From: CAZTVF01 sp964616985
GTDB lineage: Bacteria > Planctomycetota > Phycisphaerae > SM23-33
Assembly (NCBI GenBank): GCA_964616985.1
Contig: CAZTVF010000077.1
Coordinates: forward strand, 1 to 26,039
DNA: 26,039 bases
Direction: 5' to 3'
Below are positions 12,880 through 21,790 of the stretch, one piece after another (position 1 is the first letter of the stretch; the number at the start of each line of letters is the position of its first letter). The notes under the pieces are model-generated. The model saw only the letters and a program-made list of their open reading frames with translations, was not told where the DNA came from and did not search any database. The position numbers and the translations under genes are program-made.

Positions 12880-14439
12880 CTATTCCGTCTTCGAAAGCTT
12901 TTCCACCTGCCGCTGGAGCTCGACGACCTGCGCCAGGTAGGGCGAATTCTCGCGGCCGGTCAAGGCATCCTTGAGCTGCTCCTTGGCGCGTTCGAGGGCG
13001 TCGGGCGACTTCGTCGCACGATACAGCTCGAGATACGCGGCGGCCGCCTGGCCCTGGTAGGCCCAGCGGAGCGGCTCGCGCACCTTGCCCATGGCCCGAA
13101 GGTAGCCATCGGCGGCGGCGGTGTACAGCTTCGTCTGCTCTTCCTTGGGCTTGACCGCGTCGGCGATGACCTCGGCGGGCAGGCCGGCCAGGACGGCGGG
13201 CACTTCATTATTGGGACGCTGCAGCTTGGGCCACACCTGCTTGATCTGCTCCGACAGCGCGGCGGCCTGGTCGGCCATGTGCAGGCGGACGCCCCACAAC
13301 CGGGCCTGGGCCATGGCCGCCTCGGCCTTGCCGACGGCGACATCGGCCTGGTCGGCCGGCACGGCGCCGGTGTACGCGCCTTCGAAGGTGCGGAAGGCGG
13401 CTTCATAGGCGTCCAGGGCGAGTTTCTCATTGGCGGAGGCCTGCTTGAGGGCGGCGACGATCTGCCCGCCGAGGGCCTCGAGCTTCTGCACGCCATCGGC
13501 GACGGCGGCTTCGAGCGCCTCGCGCATCTTCTTGCAGTCGCCCACGCGGGTGTCATTGGCGGCGGTGGCTTCCTTGGCGATCTTCTCCAGAGCGGCGGCC
13601 AGGTCGGCCTCGGCGGTCAATGCGCCTCGCTGGGCCTTCTTGGCATCGCGGGCGGCCTCGGCGTCGGCGATCTCGACGGCGATCTTGTTGGCCTGGGCCT
13701 GGCGGTCCATGGCCTGCTCGGCCAGTTCGAGGGCCTTCTTGCCGGTGGCGCCCTTGCTGTCAACGCGGAGGGAGGCGGCTTCCTTCAGCAGCGCCGCCTG
13801 CTTGGGCCCCAGCGTGTTGATGGCGTCTTCCTGGGCCTTGATGTCCTTGTCCAGGGCGGCCAGCGCGGCGGACTTCTCCTGGGCCTGCTTCTGGGCATCG
13901 GCCTGGAGCTTCACCGCCTGCTCGTCGGTGGCGTTCATAAGGGTGCTGTTGTAGGCGAGCATGGTGCCCTGCGCGTGGAGCCGCGAGGCCATCTCGGCCG
14001 CCCGGGCGAGGCCTGGGGCCACCGGGGCGATATCGACCTGGGCGGCTTGTGCGTAGTAGTAGCCGATCATCCGCTCGACCTTGCCCAACTGGGCGAGGGC
14101 GAAGGACTTGTCGGGCTGGTCGGCGCCGGCATTTTCGGTGATCGCGGCCGTGAGAAGCTCGCGGGCTTCCTTGAGCTTGGCCAGTGCCTGCGGGTCCACG
14201 ACGGCGGCGGGCAGCAGTTCGATGGCGTTGGCGTCGTCCTTGCCGACGGGGGCCTTGAGGGTGACCGAATTCGCCAGGGCGAGCGAGTTGCCCACGAGGC
14301 GCTGGGCCACGTCGACCTTCTCACGCAAGGCGCGTCCGGCGTCCTTGGAACCCTTGCTGCAGCCGGCGAGCGTCATCGCCCCAGCCAGCACGACAGCGCA
14401 CACGAATCGACCAAGTCCGCTCTGATCAATGGGCAACAT
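12880..14439 (-). CDS. Coiled-coil lipoprotein
   Basis: The protein has 519 residues and a lipoprotein signal ending in the lipobox LAGC, with Cys27 as the lipidated residue. The remainder is almost entirely helical, rich in Ala, Glu, Lys and Gln, with heptad-like runs such as SAALAALDKDIKAQEDAIN and AELEKIAKEA-type segments, and a TPR-like last 120 residues. No enzymatic motif is seen; a structural or scaffold role at the membrane is likely. The open frame extends 60 nt further, but GGAG 5 nt upstream supports ATG 14439, which also gives a proper signal peptide. It follows two other envelope protein genes on the same strand with short gaps and ends before a hairpin terminator, so it is probably the last gene of that unit. 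Confidence 0.87.
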   Translation of the reverse strand: MLPIDQSGLGRFVCAVVLAGAMTLAGCSKGSKDAGRALREKVDVAQRLVGNSLALANSVTLKAPVGKDDANAIELLPAAVVDPQALAKLKEARELLTAAITENAGADQPDKSFALAQLGKVERMIGYYYAQAAQVDIAPVAPGLARAAEMASRLHAQGTMLAYNSTLMNATDEQAVKLQADAQKQAQEKSAALAALDKDIKAQEDAINTLGPKQAALLKEAASLRVDSKGATGKKALELAEQAMDRQAQANKIAVEIADAEAARDAKKAQRGALTAEADLAAALEKIAKEATAANDTRVGDCKKMREALEAAVADGVQKLEALGGQIVAALKQASANEKLALDAYEAAFRTFEGAYTGAVPADQADVAVGKAEAAMAQARLWGVRLHMADQAAALSEQIKQVWPKLQRPNNEVPAVLAGLPAEVIADAVKPKEEQTKLYTAAADGYLRAMGKVREPLRWAYQGQAAAAYLELYRATKSPDALERAKEQLKDALTGRENSPYLAQVVELQRQVEKLSKTE

Positions 14440-14495
14440 AACTTCTCCAGTCTCTCCGCGCCGAGACGCGGGGGAACGAATCTCTTTTAGCAGAT

Positions 14496-15200
14496 TCACT
14501 TCGAGTTTTCAACGCCGGGTATGGATGGATAATCGCTCGATTTATTCTCGGAGGTTTCCTGCGATGCGTGGGGCGCCCCGGCCAGGGGCAGCAGGCCCAT
14601 CTCGCGCACGACGGTCAGGGCGTCGTCCAGGCGGTGGACATAATCGCGATGACGCCCGCCGAAGCACAACATCATCGTGCCGTCGCGGCACTGCACGCTG
14701 GCCGGCACGGCCGCCAGGCGGCGGCAGCACGCGCCGAGGCGGGCAGCCTGGCCCGACTCGCCGCGGAAGGCCCATCCCTCCGCCCGCCCGTCCTCGAGGC
14801 GTGAGGCCATCGGAAACGTGTCGGCGTCGTCCTCCCGCCACATCAGCAGCGGGGCCAGGCGCGTCAGCGACTCCAGCACCACCACGCCGCAGGCGCGGGT
14901 GGCCCGCTGCGTCCCGTGGCCGATCTCGTAGCGGAAGTCAAACGCCCGCAGGCCCACCCCCGCCAGGCGGCCGTATGTGACGTTGCTGGCGCGGGGGCTG
15001 TGGCCGGCGGCGACGATGGCAAAAGGCCCGTATCGCCGCGGCACGTCAAAGGGGTCATCGGTGGCGAACTGCATGAACATCTCGTGGGCCTTGCGGGCCA
15101 ACGTGTTCGTGCGGCGGTAGCCCAGCCATCCCATCACGGCCATGGAGATCGCTGCGGCCACCCAGAGGCCTATGAGGATCGCCGATAACAACAGGTGCAT
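14496..15200 (-). CDS. Membrane-anchored hypothetical protein
   Basis: The protein has 234 residues, with one N-terminal membrane helix (about 3-25) and a soluble domain. The segment GLRAFDFRYEIGHGTQRAT, followed by a hydrophobic VVVLES and then a pair of LAPLLMWRED-like strands, recalls a widespread family of membrane proteins in which a strand with FxYxTGxG-like text precedes a paired strand (DUF3137-like). I cannot confirm membership. AAGG lies 8 nt upstream of ATG. It starts 19 nt after the stop of the preceding secreted protein and 56 nt before the lipoprotein, so all three are likely in one operon. Confidence 0.78.
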   Translation of the reverse strand: MHLLLSAILIGLWVAAAISMAVMGWLGYRRTNTLARKAHEMFMQFATDDPFDVPRRYGPFAIVAAGHSPRASNVTYGRLAGVGLRAFDFRYEIGHGTQRATRACGVVVLESLTRLAPLLMWREDDADTFPMASRLEDGRAEGWAFRGESGQAARLGACCRRLAAVPASVQCRDGTMMLCFGGRHRDYVHRLDDALTVVREMGLLPLAGAPHASQETSENKSSDYPSIPGVENSK

Positions 15201-15219
15201 GAAGACTGCCTTCGCGGTT

Positions 15220-16542
15220 CTATTCTGCCGGCGCCGGGGCTACGGCGGGCGTTTCGGGCGCCGCGGTGGCGGCGGGTGTGGCGGCCGGCGAAGCGGACGG
15301 GGCCGGCGACGCCGCGGGCTCCGTGGTCGAGCCGCCGATGTCGCCGATGTCCGTCTCCGTCAGACGCATCCCGAACGGCGCCCGGTACTTCAGACGATAA
15401 GGCGGGTGGACGGCCTGGAGGCTCTTGACCCAGCCGACGATGGCCTTGTACTTCGAGTCTTCCTTGCTGGTCAGCGGGGTCGTGATCTTCTTGGGGTGCT
15501 TGTAGCGGGCGAAGTCGTTCGGCAGCGCGTAGTTCAGCAGCAGCGACTGGTCCGGCGACGACCGGTTGATCATCCTCCGCCCGCCGCTGACAAAGCCGTC
15601 CAGGATCACGAAGTTCGTGTAGTCGATGGCGGGCGTCATGGCCGCGGCGCGGAACAGCTTGAAGCCGCCGTTGACGTCGTTGCCGCCATGGCACTGGGCC
15701 TGGGCGCACGAGTCGCGCACGACCGGCCAGACGCTTGCGCGGAAGTCCTTCATGAAGTTCGGGTCGGTGGTGATCTCGATCTTGTCCTTGTAGACGTTGA
15801 GCGAGTCGATGTTCAGCACCGGCGTATTGAGGATGATGGTCAGCTGTTCCATCGGCGACTTGCCCTTGAAGCGTTCGACGTCGCTCTTGTCCTTGAAGTT
15901 ATTGTCGTTGGCGCCGGAGCGGTCCTTGATGTACTGCTCGAGCACGCCCGACTTGAACTTGATGGTGACCTTGTCGCTGGGGCGAAGCTCTTCCATGCGG
16001 ATGTGCGAGATGTCCTCTTCGCTGACAAGATACTCAGGCTTGATGCCGCCGGCGGTGGCGGCCTCGGTGGGGCTGGGGGCGTTGGTCGCGCCGGGCGCCG
16101 GCGAGGCGGCCGCCGTCGCCGCGGGCGTCTTGCCCGGGCCGGCGAGCTTCGCTTCGACCTGCTTCTGCAACAGCTTGGCCTTCACATGCTCGGGCTCCAG
16201 CGCCAGGGCAGCCGCCAGCTCTTTCTGGGCCGCATCGAAGAGGTTGTGGCTGAAGGCCCACTCGGCGAGCTTGTAGTGATCGTCGGCGGTCTTAGCGTTG
16301 GTCTTCTTGACCAGTTCGGCGTACTCGTCGGCGGTGCTGCTGACGGCCTCGACGGAGGCGACCTGGTCGTTGGGGTAGGTCTTGGCGCCCATCTTGGTTT
16401 CGACGCGATAGCCTTCGGGCGTCTTGGTGACTTCGCCGGTGACGCGTTCCCCATTCTTCAGCACGACGGTCTTAACTTCCGCCATCGCGATTGATGCAGC
16501 GAGAAACAGGACCAGCGTCGCAACAATCCTTCGCATTGCCAT
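15220..16542 (-). CDS. Secreted protein with CX4CH haem-like motif
   Basis: The exported protein has 440 residues. A signal peptide (1-21, cleavage IAMA-EV) is followed by a small beta-rich domain (22-65, VVLKNGERVTGEV...YPNDQVASVE), then a TPR-like helix pair (85-125), an Ala/Pro/Thr linker (134-166), and a larger domain. This domain contains RDSCAQAQCHGG, with Cys279 and Cys284-His285: a CxxxxCH pattern, which can bind haem c in cytochrome c3-type proteins. The text around it (WPVVRDSC, then GGFKLF, DQSLLLNYALP and HP) is the layout of planctomycete cytochrome-like domains that normally carry CxxCH. The C-terminus (405-440) is a Pro/Ala low-complexity tail. The start at ATG 16542 is supported by GAGG 5 nt upstream. 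It is the first gene of a probable operon with 15200 and 14439. Confidence 0.87.
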   Translation of the reverse strand: MAMRRIVATLVLFLAASIAMAEVKTVVLKNGERVTGEVTKTPEGYRVETKMGAKTYPNDQVASVEAVSSTADEYAELVKKTNAKTADDHYKLAEWAFSHNLFDAAQKELAAALALEPEHVKAKLLQKQVEAKLAGPGKTPAATAAASPAPGATNAPSPTEAATAGGIKPEYLVSEEDISHIRMEELRPSDKVTIKFKSGVLEQYIKDRSGANDNNFKDKSDVERFKGKSPMEQLTIILNTPVLNIDSLNVYKDKIEITTDPNFMKDFRASVWPVVRDSCAQAQCHGGNDVNGGFKLFRAAAMTPAIDYTNFVILDGFVSGGRRMINRSSPDQSLLLNYALPNDFARYKHPKKITTPLTSKEDSKYKAIVGWVKSLQAVHPPYRLKYRAPFGMRLTETDIGDIGGSTTEPAASPAPSASPAATPAATAAPETPAVAPAPAE

Positions 16543-16651
16543 GATGACCTCTTCCTTGCGGACTACCTGCGGTATGTCACGATGGCCTGCCCCGCTCGGA
16601 GCTTGAGCGATGCTCCAGCCCACCCCCGTCCGGCGGATGCATCCATCACAA

Positions 16652-16725
16652 AGGCGGCAGTGGGATTTGAACCCACGAATAACGGATTTGCAATCCGTCC
16701 CCTTGGTCCACTTGGGTATGCCGCC
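16652..16725 (-). tRNA. tRNA-Cys (GCA)
   Basis: The minus strand folds as a cloverleaf: acceptor GGCGGCA pairing with TGCCGCC, anticodon arm GGATT-GCA-AATCC, and a T arm containing GGGTTCAAATCCC. The anticodon is GCA (Cys), and the discriminator is U, as required for tRNA-Cys. The 3' CCA is not encoded. Confidence 0.95.
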
Positions 16726-16737
16726 GTACAGGGCTAC

Positions 16738-16765
16738 ATCATAGTATTTCGCCCCGCGAAGTCAA
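16738..16765 (-). promoter_or_regulatory. Sigma70-type promoter of tRNA-Cys
   Basis: On the minus strand TTGACT (16760-16765) and TATGAT (16738-16743) are separated by 16 nt. Initiation is expected a few nt before the tRNA 5' end, so the tRNA need not depend on the upstream seven-gene block. Confidence 0.65.
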
Positions 16766-16773
16766 TGAACGAT

Positions 16774-19700
16774 CTACTTCGACTTCTCCTCCAGGGCTTT
16801 GAGAATGACGTTGAACTCGCCCTTGCTGCCGCCCATTTCGGGGTCTTCGCTGCGGATGGCCGCGATGGCGATCAACAACTGCTTGTAGGTTTCCTTGGTC
16901 GTGCCTTCGTTCTGGAGCATGCACCGGAAGTATTCCAGCTGCACCTGCCAGTAGAAGTCAGGGAAGGCCTTGCGGTCGATGCCGCGCAGCGGGCTGTAGA
17001 ACTTGATCGCCTCGCCGTACTGCTTCATGGCGCTGTAGACGCGGGCCTGACCCAGCAGGTTCGCGGCGTCCATCTCCAACTGCGCCACCAGCATCTTGCG
17101 GACGCCCGCGATGCCCGTCGACAGGCGGTCGGCCAGCTCCGACAGGCGGGCCATGCGCACCTGCCCGTTGGGGGCGTTGCCGACGGCGTCGATCGACTGC
17201 TTGATCATGCGGCCCTGCATCGTCTCGGGAACCTTGCGCTTCTCCAGCAGCTTCTCGAAGCCCGCCGCCGAATCCTTGAGCTTGTCGAACTGCCGCAGGG
17301 CCTCTTTGTACTCGCCCCGGCGGTTGAGCTCGTCCAGCTTGAGTTTGTAGTCTTCGTCGCTCTCGCCTTCCTCACGCTGGGAGGCGATCTCGGCGGGTTC
17401 GACCTGCGCCCGCAGGCGATCAATCTCCGCCCGGGCCGCCTTGACCGCCGTCACCAGGCTCGACAACTCGGCGTCGATCGCCTTGGTCTGTTCCTGCCGG
17501 CGGGAGGCCTCCTGCTGGGCACACTCCTTCCACAGCTTCAGCGATTCATCCAGCTTGCCCGTCTCGTACAGGGCGCTGGCGTACATCTGCTGGGCGGCGT
17601 ACAACTCGTCGGCCGGCGTCTTGGCGTCCGCCTTCTTGCGGTTGAAGATGTCCTCGGCGAATTTCAGGTACGCCTGCTGCAGCCGCTGCAGCTCGGCCGT
17701 GTCGGAGCCCGTGTTCTTCCGCAGCTGGTCGATCCGCGTGCGGACGCGGTCGACGACGACCTGCAGCACCTCGGCCGCCTCGGCCGGGTTAGTCTCGTGG
17801 AACTTCTGCGCCTTGGCGATGCCGTCGGCGACGGCCGTCGCCTCGGGGCTCATCATCAGGGTGGTGATCTCCCAACCCTTGACGTCGGGGATGACGCTCG
17901 TGCCGGCGTATTCGTCCAGAAGCTTCTGGATGTCCTTCAGGGCGTCCTTCATCTCCATCAGTTCATAGCGGACCTGGATGGAGTGGAACAGCGCCACGGC
18001 CGACCAGAGCTTCAGCTGCGCGGCGATGTTCTTGCTGGGCTCGTTGGCGGCGGCCTTGGCGGCCTCGCCCGTGAAGGCGGTGACGTCGGCGACGAAGTCG
18101 GCCAGGGGTTTCTGGTCCTTGGCGGCCTGGGCGCTCTCGCGGATCAACTCGTAGCGGATGTCCAGCGCGCGGCGGCGGGACTCGAAATACGTGCTGCCCG
18201 GCTGCACGAGCTGGAAGTTCTTGACGGCCTCGGCGAGGTTGGCGGCGCGGTTCTGGCCGGCGTCGGCGGCCCGGACGTGCTGGACGGCCAGCGTGTAGTA
18301 CAGCGGCGCGATGTCGGGCTTCTTGCCCCACTTGCCCACCACCACCTGCAGGGCGGCGATGTACTTGGGACGAAGGTCCTCCACCGAACGCCCCTGCTTC
18401 TCGGCCTCGTCCATCGCCTCCTCGAGGCCCTGGACGCCGAAGACGGCCGCGTCGAACGCCAGCTTGTGCTCGGCGAACTTGTCGCCCAGTTCGGCGAACT
18501 TCGAGCCCGCCTCGTCCAGCCGCTTGAGGCGGTACAGCAGCTTGCCGGCCTCCCACAGCACCAGGGGGCGGGCCTCGGCGACAGAGGCGTCGTTGACGGC
18601 CACCGCGGCGGCGATCAGATCGCCGGCGGCCTTGTCGCCCGCGTCGGTGTGCTTGTTGGCCTCGACGCGGGCCACGCCGATCAGCACCAGCGGGCCCAGC
18701 AGCGCCTTGTCGGCGCGATCGCTGTATTTCCAGCCGATCAGTTCCAACATGGCCGAGAGGTTGGCGGCGTCGTCGCACTTGGCGGCGAAATCGACCAGCA
18801 CCTTCTGGGCCGCCGCGCGGTCCCTGACGGCCTCGGCCGAGTCCTTGAACGCCGTCGCGCGGGCGTCATAGAAATGGTGCAGCAGCAGCGAGTGATACAC
18901 CGCCGCCTTGAGCTCCTGGCCGGGGAAGATCTCGGCCGCCAGCTTGCGGAAATCCTCGATGGCGGTCTGGGCGAGGTCGAACTTACCCTGCTCGATGCGG
19001 TTGCGGGCGGCCTCGAGACTGGCCTGCATGCGGGTCTCGGGCAGGGCCTGGGCGTCCTGGGCCTTCTTGAACTGCTCGTCGGCCTTGTCGTATTCGCGCA
19101 GCTCGCGATGAATGATGCCCTGCAGCAGCGCCGCCGGGAAGCGGATCTCCGCGTCGGACCGGACGAATTCCTTGATCAGTTCGGCGGCCTCTTTCAGCAG
19201 CGTCTTGCGGTCGCCCTCGGCCGGCGGCAGCGACATCGCGCGGAAGGTGTTCATCCACGCCTGCGTCCACTGCACGCGGTTGAGGAACATCTCCATGGCC
19301 GCCAGGTAGTTCATGCGGATCTGGCGGTCCTGGCGGTAGTTCATCAACGCCCCGTCGATGTGCATGCGAAGGGTGTCGAGAATCTTGATGGGCTCGACCG
19401 TGCAGGCGGCGACGAGCTTGCGGTCGTCGGCGACGGCCTGGAGGTACTGCAGCCGCATCAGCTGCGTCGCCGGGCGGATGGAGCCCAGCGTCTCGGCCAG
19501 CTTGAGGCGGGCCTGGAAGTTCTTCAGCCGGGCCTCCTCGCTGGCGGGCTTGGAGGTGTCTTCGACGACCTTGCGGAGCAGCGCCACGGCCTCGTCCATG
19601 ATCTTGTCGCGCGTGGCCGCTTCGGGAGCGCGGTTGGCGGTGTCGATCTTGCCCTGCGCCAGCAGCATCGCATCATCGGGCGAGCTTCCCCCGCCGCTGC

Positions 19701-19881
19701 TCTTCTGAAGGGCGATGGCGGCCTCGAGCAATTCGCTCATGCCCAGCTGCCCCAGCGTCTCGGCCAGGCGGGTGGGGTCGAGCTTCTTGTAGGCGCTGTC
19801 GCCCTTGGGGGCCTGCGCGAGGCACACCCCCGAGCTGACGAGCACGGCGGCCGATACGGCGAGAATTCGTCTAAGCATCAT
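16774..19881 (-). CDS. Large secreted TPR-like alpha-solenoid protein
   Basis: The protein has 1035 residues. A signal peptide (1-22, cleavage near CLA-Q) is followed by almost uninterrupted helical pairs of TPR character, for example RLKNFQARLKLAETLGSI, YDKADEQFKKAQDAQALPE, AAVYHSLLLHHFYDA and ARVYSAMKQYGEAIKFY. Residues around 790-870 (TKAIDAELSSLVTAVKAAR) look coiled-coil. No catalytic motif is seen. It is the last gene of the vWA-ExbBD block, 10 nt after the second exbD, so it is presumably a periplasmic scaffold for that machine. Two ATG codons are adjacent (19881 and 19878); GGAA upstream fits either. The nearest known parallels are the TPR proteins that travel with ExbB/ExbD in planctomycetes and other envelope systems. 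Confidence 0.88.
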   Translation of the reverse strand: MMLRRILAVSAAVLVSSGVCLAQAPKGDSAYKKLDPTRLAETLGQLGMSELLEAAIALQKSSGGGSSPDDAMLLAQGKIDTANRAPEAATRDKIMDEAVALLRKVVEDTSKPASEEARLKNFQARLKLAETLGSIRPATQLMRLQYLQAVADDRKLVAACTVEPIKILDTLRMHIDGALMNYRQDRQIRMNYLAAMEMFLNRVQWTQAWMNTFRAMSLPPAEGDRKTLLKEAAELIKEFVRSDAEIRFPAALLQGIIHRELREYDKADEQFKKAQDAQALPETRMQASLEAARNRIEQGKFDLAQTAIEDFRKLAAEIFPGQELKAAVYHSLLLHHFYDARATAFKDSAEAVRDRAAAQKVLVDFAAKCDDAANLSAMLELIGWKYSDRADKALLGPLVLIGVARVEANKHTDAGDKAAGDLIAAAVAVNDASVAEARPLVLWEAGKLLYRLKRLDEAGSKFAELGDKFAEHKLAFDAAVFGVQGLEEAMDEAEKQGRSVEDLRPKYIAALQVVVGKWGKKPDIAPLYYTLAVQHVRAADAGQNRAANLAEAVKNFQLVQPGSTYFESRRRALDIRYELIRESAQAAKDQKPLADFVADVTAFTGEAAKAAANEPSKNIAAQLKLWSAVALFHSIQVRYELMEMKDALKDIQKLLDEYAGTSVIPDVKGWEITTLMMSPEATAVADGIAKAQKFHETNPAEAAEVLQVVVDRVRTRIDQLRKNTGSDTAELQRLQQAYLKFAEDIFNRKKADAKTPADELYAAQQMYASALYETGKLDESLKLWKECAQQEASRRQEQTKAIDAELSSLVTAVKAARAEIDRLRAQVEPAEIASQREEGESDEDYKLKLDELNRRGEYKEALRQFDKLKDSAAGFEKLLEKRKVPETMQGRMIKQSIDAVGNAPNGQVRMARLSELADRLSTGIAGVRKMLVAQLEMDAANLLGQARVYSAMKQYGEAIKFYSPLRGIDRKAFPDFYWQVQLEYFRCMLQNEGTTKETYKQLLIAIAAIRSEDPEMGGSKGEFNVILKALEEKSK

Positions 19882-19891
19882 GAGGGTTCCG

Positions 19892-20392
19892 TCAGTTGGA
19901 GAAACCGATGTTCTTGTAATGGCAGCGCACGGCCTGGTTGAAGGCCTCGACCACGTACCCCCAGGGCACGTAGGCGTCGGGCTGAATCGTCACGGCCGCC
20001 TCGATCATTCCGGGGTTTTCGGTCAGCTTCGAGTTGAGGAATTCGTACAGCTTGGCCGGGTCGGTAATCTCCGTGCCGCCCGAGCCGGTGCTGGAAACGC
20101 TATACACCGCGGTGCGGTTCGTGTCGGGGCCGATGGGCATGATGGCGATGTGGATCGGCGGCAGGATGCCCGTCGTCGTACTCGGCGCGCCCGTCTGGGG
20201 CATGTTCGCCGGGATGACGCCTTCCTGCTGGCGGTACTGGCAGCTCACCAGGAAGAACAGCATCAGGGTAAACATGACGTCGATCAGCGGCATCAGCGGA
20301 GGCTGGAACTTTACCGGCGGCTTCTTGTGCTGCCGCGGCGGGTTCACTTCCTCTGCCTTGGCCGTCTTGGGATTGGGATTGGGAGGCGCCAT
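19892..20392 (-). CDS. exbD: ExbD/TolR-family biopolymer transport protein (second copy)
   Basis: The protein has 166 residues. A Pro- and Lys-rich cytoplasmic N-terminus is followed by one membrane helix (about 35-53, PLIDVMFTLMLFFLV) containing the essential Asp38, which corresponds to the proton-relaying Asp of ExbD and TolR. The periplasmic domain is about 110 residues. ExbD dimers sit inside the ExbB pentamer and couple proton flow to movement of a partner helix. This copy starts 1 nt after the first exbD stop, with AAAGG overlapping that gene's end, so the two are translationally coupled. The two copies differ greatly from each other and may form a heterodimer. ExbD and TolR cannot be separated by sequence alone; the TonB-like partner helices upstream favour ExbD. 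Confidence 0.92.
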   Translation of the reverse strand: MAPPNPNPKTAKAEEVNPPRQHKKPPVKFQPPLMPLIDVMFTLMLFFLVSCQYRQQEGVIPANMPQTGAPSTTTGILPPIHIAIMPIGPDTNRTAVYSVSSTGSGGTEITDPAKLYEFLNSKLTENPGMIEAAVTIQPDAYVPWGYVVEAFNQAVRCHYKNIGFSN

Positions 20393-20393
20393 G

Positions 20394-20924
20394 TTACTTC
20401 ACCTTTGGAGTTTCGCTCTTGGCGGTGATGGTCATCTTGCCGATCTTGGCCATCGTGATGGCCTCCATGATCGGCTGCACGTCCTCGTAGTTCAGGCGAT
20501 GGTCGGCGCGTATCTCCACCGAGAAGTCGCCCGTGGTGGCCGCTTTTATCGTGTTGAGTTTCTCGTACTTCGCTCGTGCCTTGAGGATGGCGTCCGAGAG
20601 CTTCTGCACGTCGCCCAGGACCACTTTCTCGCTATCGACCTCGTACTGGCGGGCCCGGCGGGCGATGTCGGCCGGCATGTTGGGCTTGTCGGCCGCCTCG
20701 GAGATGACATTGACGACGACGAAGTTGTTGGTGATGGTCTCGCGCTTGGCGGCCACGCTCTCGGTGGGCCCGGCCACGATGACGCGGGCGAGGTTGGCGT
20801 TGGAGATCTCGCTGGTCAACACGAAGAAGATGATCAGGTTGAACGTGACGTCGATCAGCGGGACGTAGTTGAAAGATACGTCTCCGGGAGGGGCGCCGCC
20901 GCCTACATTTGTTGTTCCGGACAT
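20394..20924 (-). CDS. exbD: ExbD/TolR-family biopolymer transport protein (first copy)
   Basis: The protein has 176 residues, with a short Gly-rich N-terminus, a membrane helix (about 21-38, VPLIDVTFNLIIFFVL) with the conserved Asp25 at exactly the E. coli ExbD position, and a periplasmic alpha/beta domain ending in IMEAITMAKIGKMTITAK, where family members normally have a closing strand-helix. AAGGAG lies 7 nt upstream of ATG. It is separated from exbB by 138 nt, the longest gap in the block, which contains a 14-bp palindrome (GAGGCCATGGCCTC, 21006-21019) that might slow or attenuate transcription. Confidence 0.93.
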   Translation of the reverse strand: MSGTTNVGGGAPPGDVSFNYVPLIDVTFNLIIFFVLTSEISNANLARVIVAGPTESVAAKRETITNNFVVVNVISEAADKPNMPADIARRARQYEVDSEKVVLGDVQKLSDAILKARAKYEKLNTIKAATTGDFSVEIRADHRLNYEDVQPIMEAITMAKIGKMTITAKSETPKVK

Positions 20925-21062
20925 CGTCCTGCTCCTTGTGCGGTGCGGGCGTGTGGGCCCGTCACCGATGGGCCGCGGCCTGCCGCCACCCCTTGGGGCG
21001 ACTGCGAGGCCATGGCCTCTGGGCAGCGACCTTCCGAGGCCGCCGCCCGTGCCGTTCGTTAC

Positions 21063-21728
21063 TTAGGAAGCCTGGACCGGGGGCTGGCTCGCATCGGCCT
21101 TCTTGCTGCCGGTGCGACGGAAGCCTGCGATCAGTTCCTTGCCGGCGATGATGGCCTCGGCCGACAGCGTGTCCAGGCGGTTGCGGACCGAGCCGTACAC
21201 GCCCAGGGCGGGAATGGCGATGCACAGGCCCAGCAGCGTGCAGACCAGCTTGACGCCGATGGCGCCGGCCAGCTTGCCGGGGTCAGGGATGCCGCCGGCG
21301 GCGACGATCGCGAAGAACGTCAGGATCAGGCCCCAGACCGTTCCCAGCAGGCCCACCATCGGGCCCATGTTGCCCAGCAGGTTCAACCATTCGGTATACC
21401 GCAGCATCTTGGTCGTCTGGGCGTCGGCCGCTTCCACCATGGCTTTGTCCATGGCCGCGTAGCCGAACGGCGCTTCCAGCAAGGCCGCGTGGATCATGTG
21501 GCTCAGAACGTCGGGCTGCGTCTCGGTAAGTTCCATCGCCTCGCGATACTGCTTCTTTTCCAGCAGCTCGCGAACCTGCTCCAGCACCAGCGGCGGCACC
21601 ACGTTCTGGCGCCGGATCGCGATGAAGTTCTGCACGATAACGGCCAGCAGGACGATGCTCATCGCCCAAAGGATCAGACCGATAAAACCACCACCGGGCC
21701 ACACCAGTACCTGAAACGGATTTTCCAT
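21063..21728 (-). CDS. exbB: MotA/TolQ/ExbB-family proton channel protein
   Basis: The protein has 221 residues and three membrane helices (about 13-35, 118-142, 155-180). It carries the family signature GLLGTVWGLILTF (126-138) and TLLGLCIAIPAL (164-175). The threonines that match E. coli ExbB Thr148 and Thr181 are kept (Thr130, Thr164), but the pore Glu176 position is Val159, followed by Lys160. So one of the polar pore residues is missing; this is seen in part of the wider family and would leave proton transfer to the ExbD Asp. The protein forms the pentameric inner-membrane stator around ExbD. AAGGAG lies 6-7 nt upstream of ATG. It follows the secreted TPR-like gene by 62 nt. Confidence 0.94.
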   Translation of the reverse strand: MENPFQVLVWPGGGFIGLILWAMSIVLLAVIVQNFIAIRRQNVVPPLVLEQVRELLEKKQYREAMELTETQPDVLSHMIHAALLEAPFGYAAMDKAMVEAADAQTTKMLRYTEWLNLLGNMGPMVGLLGTVWGLILTFFAIVAAGGIPDPGKLAGAIGVKLVCTLLGLCIAIPALGVYGSVRNRLDTLSAEAIIAGKELIAGFRRTGSKKADASQPPVQAS

Positions 21729-21790
21729 CTACCTGCTCCTTAAAGGTTGTCGGGAGTGCCTCGCCGCACGAGGTCCTCGTTACAAAAGAT

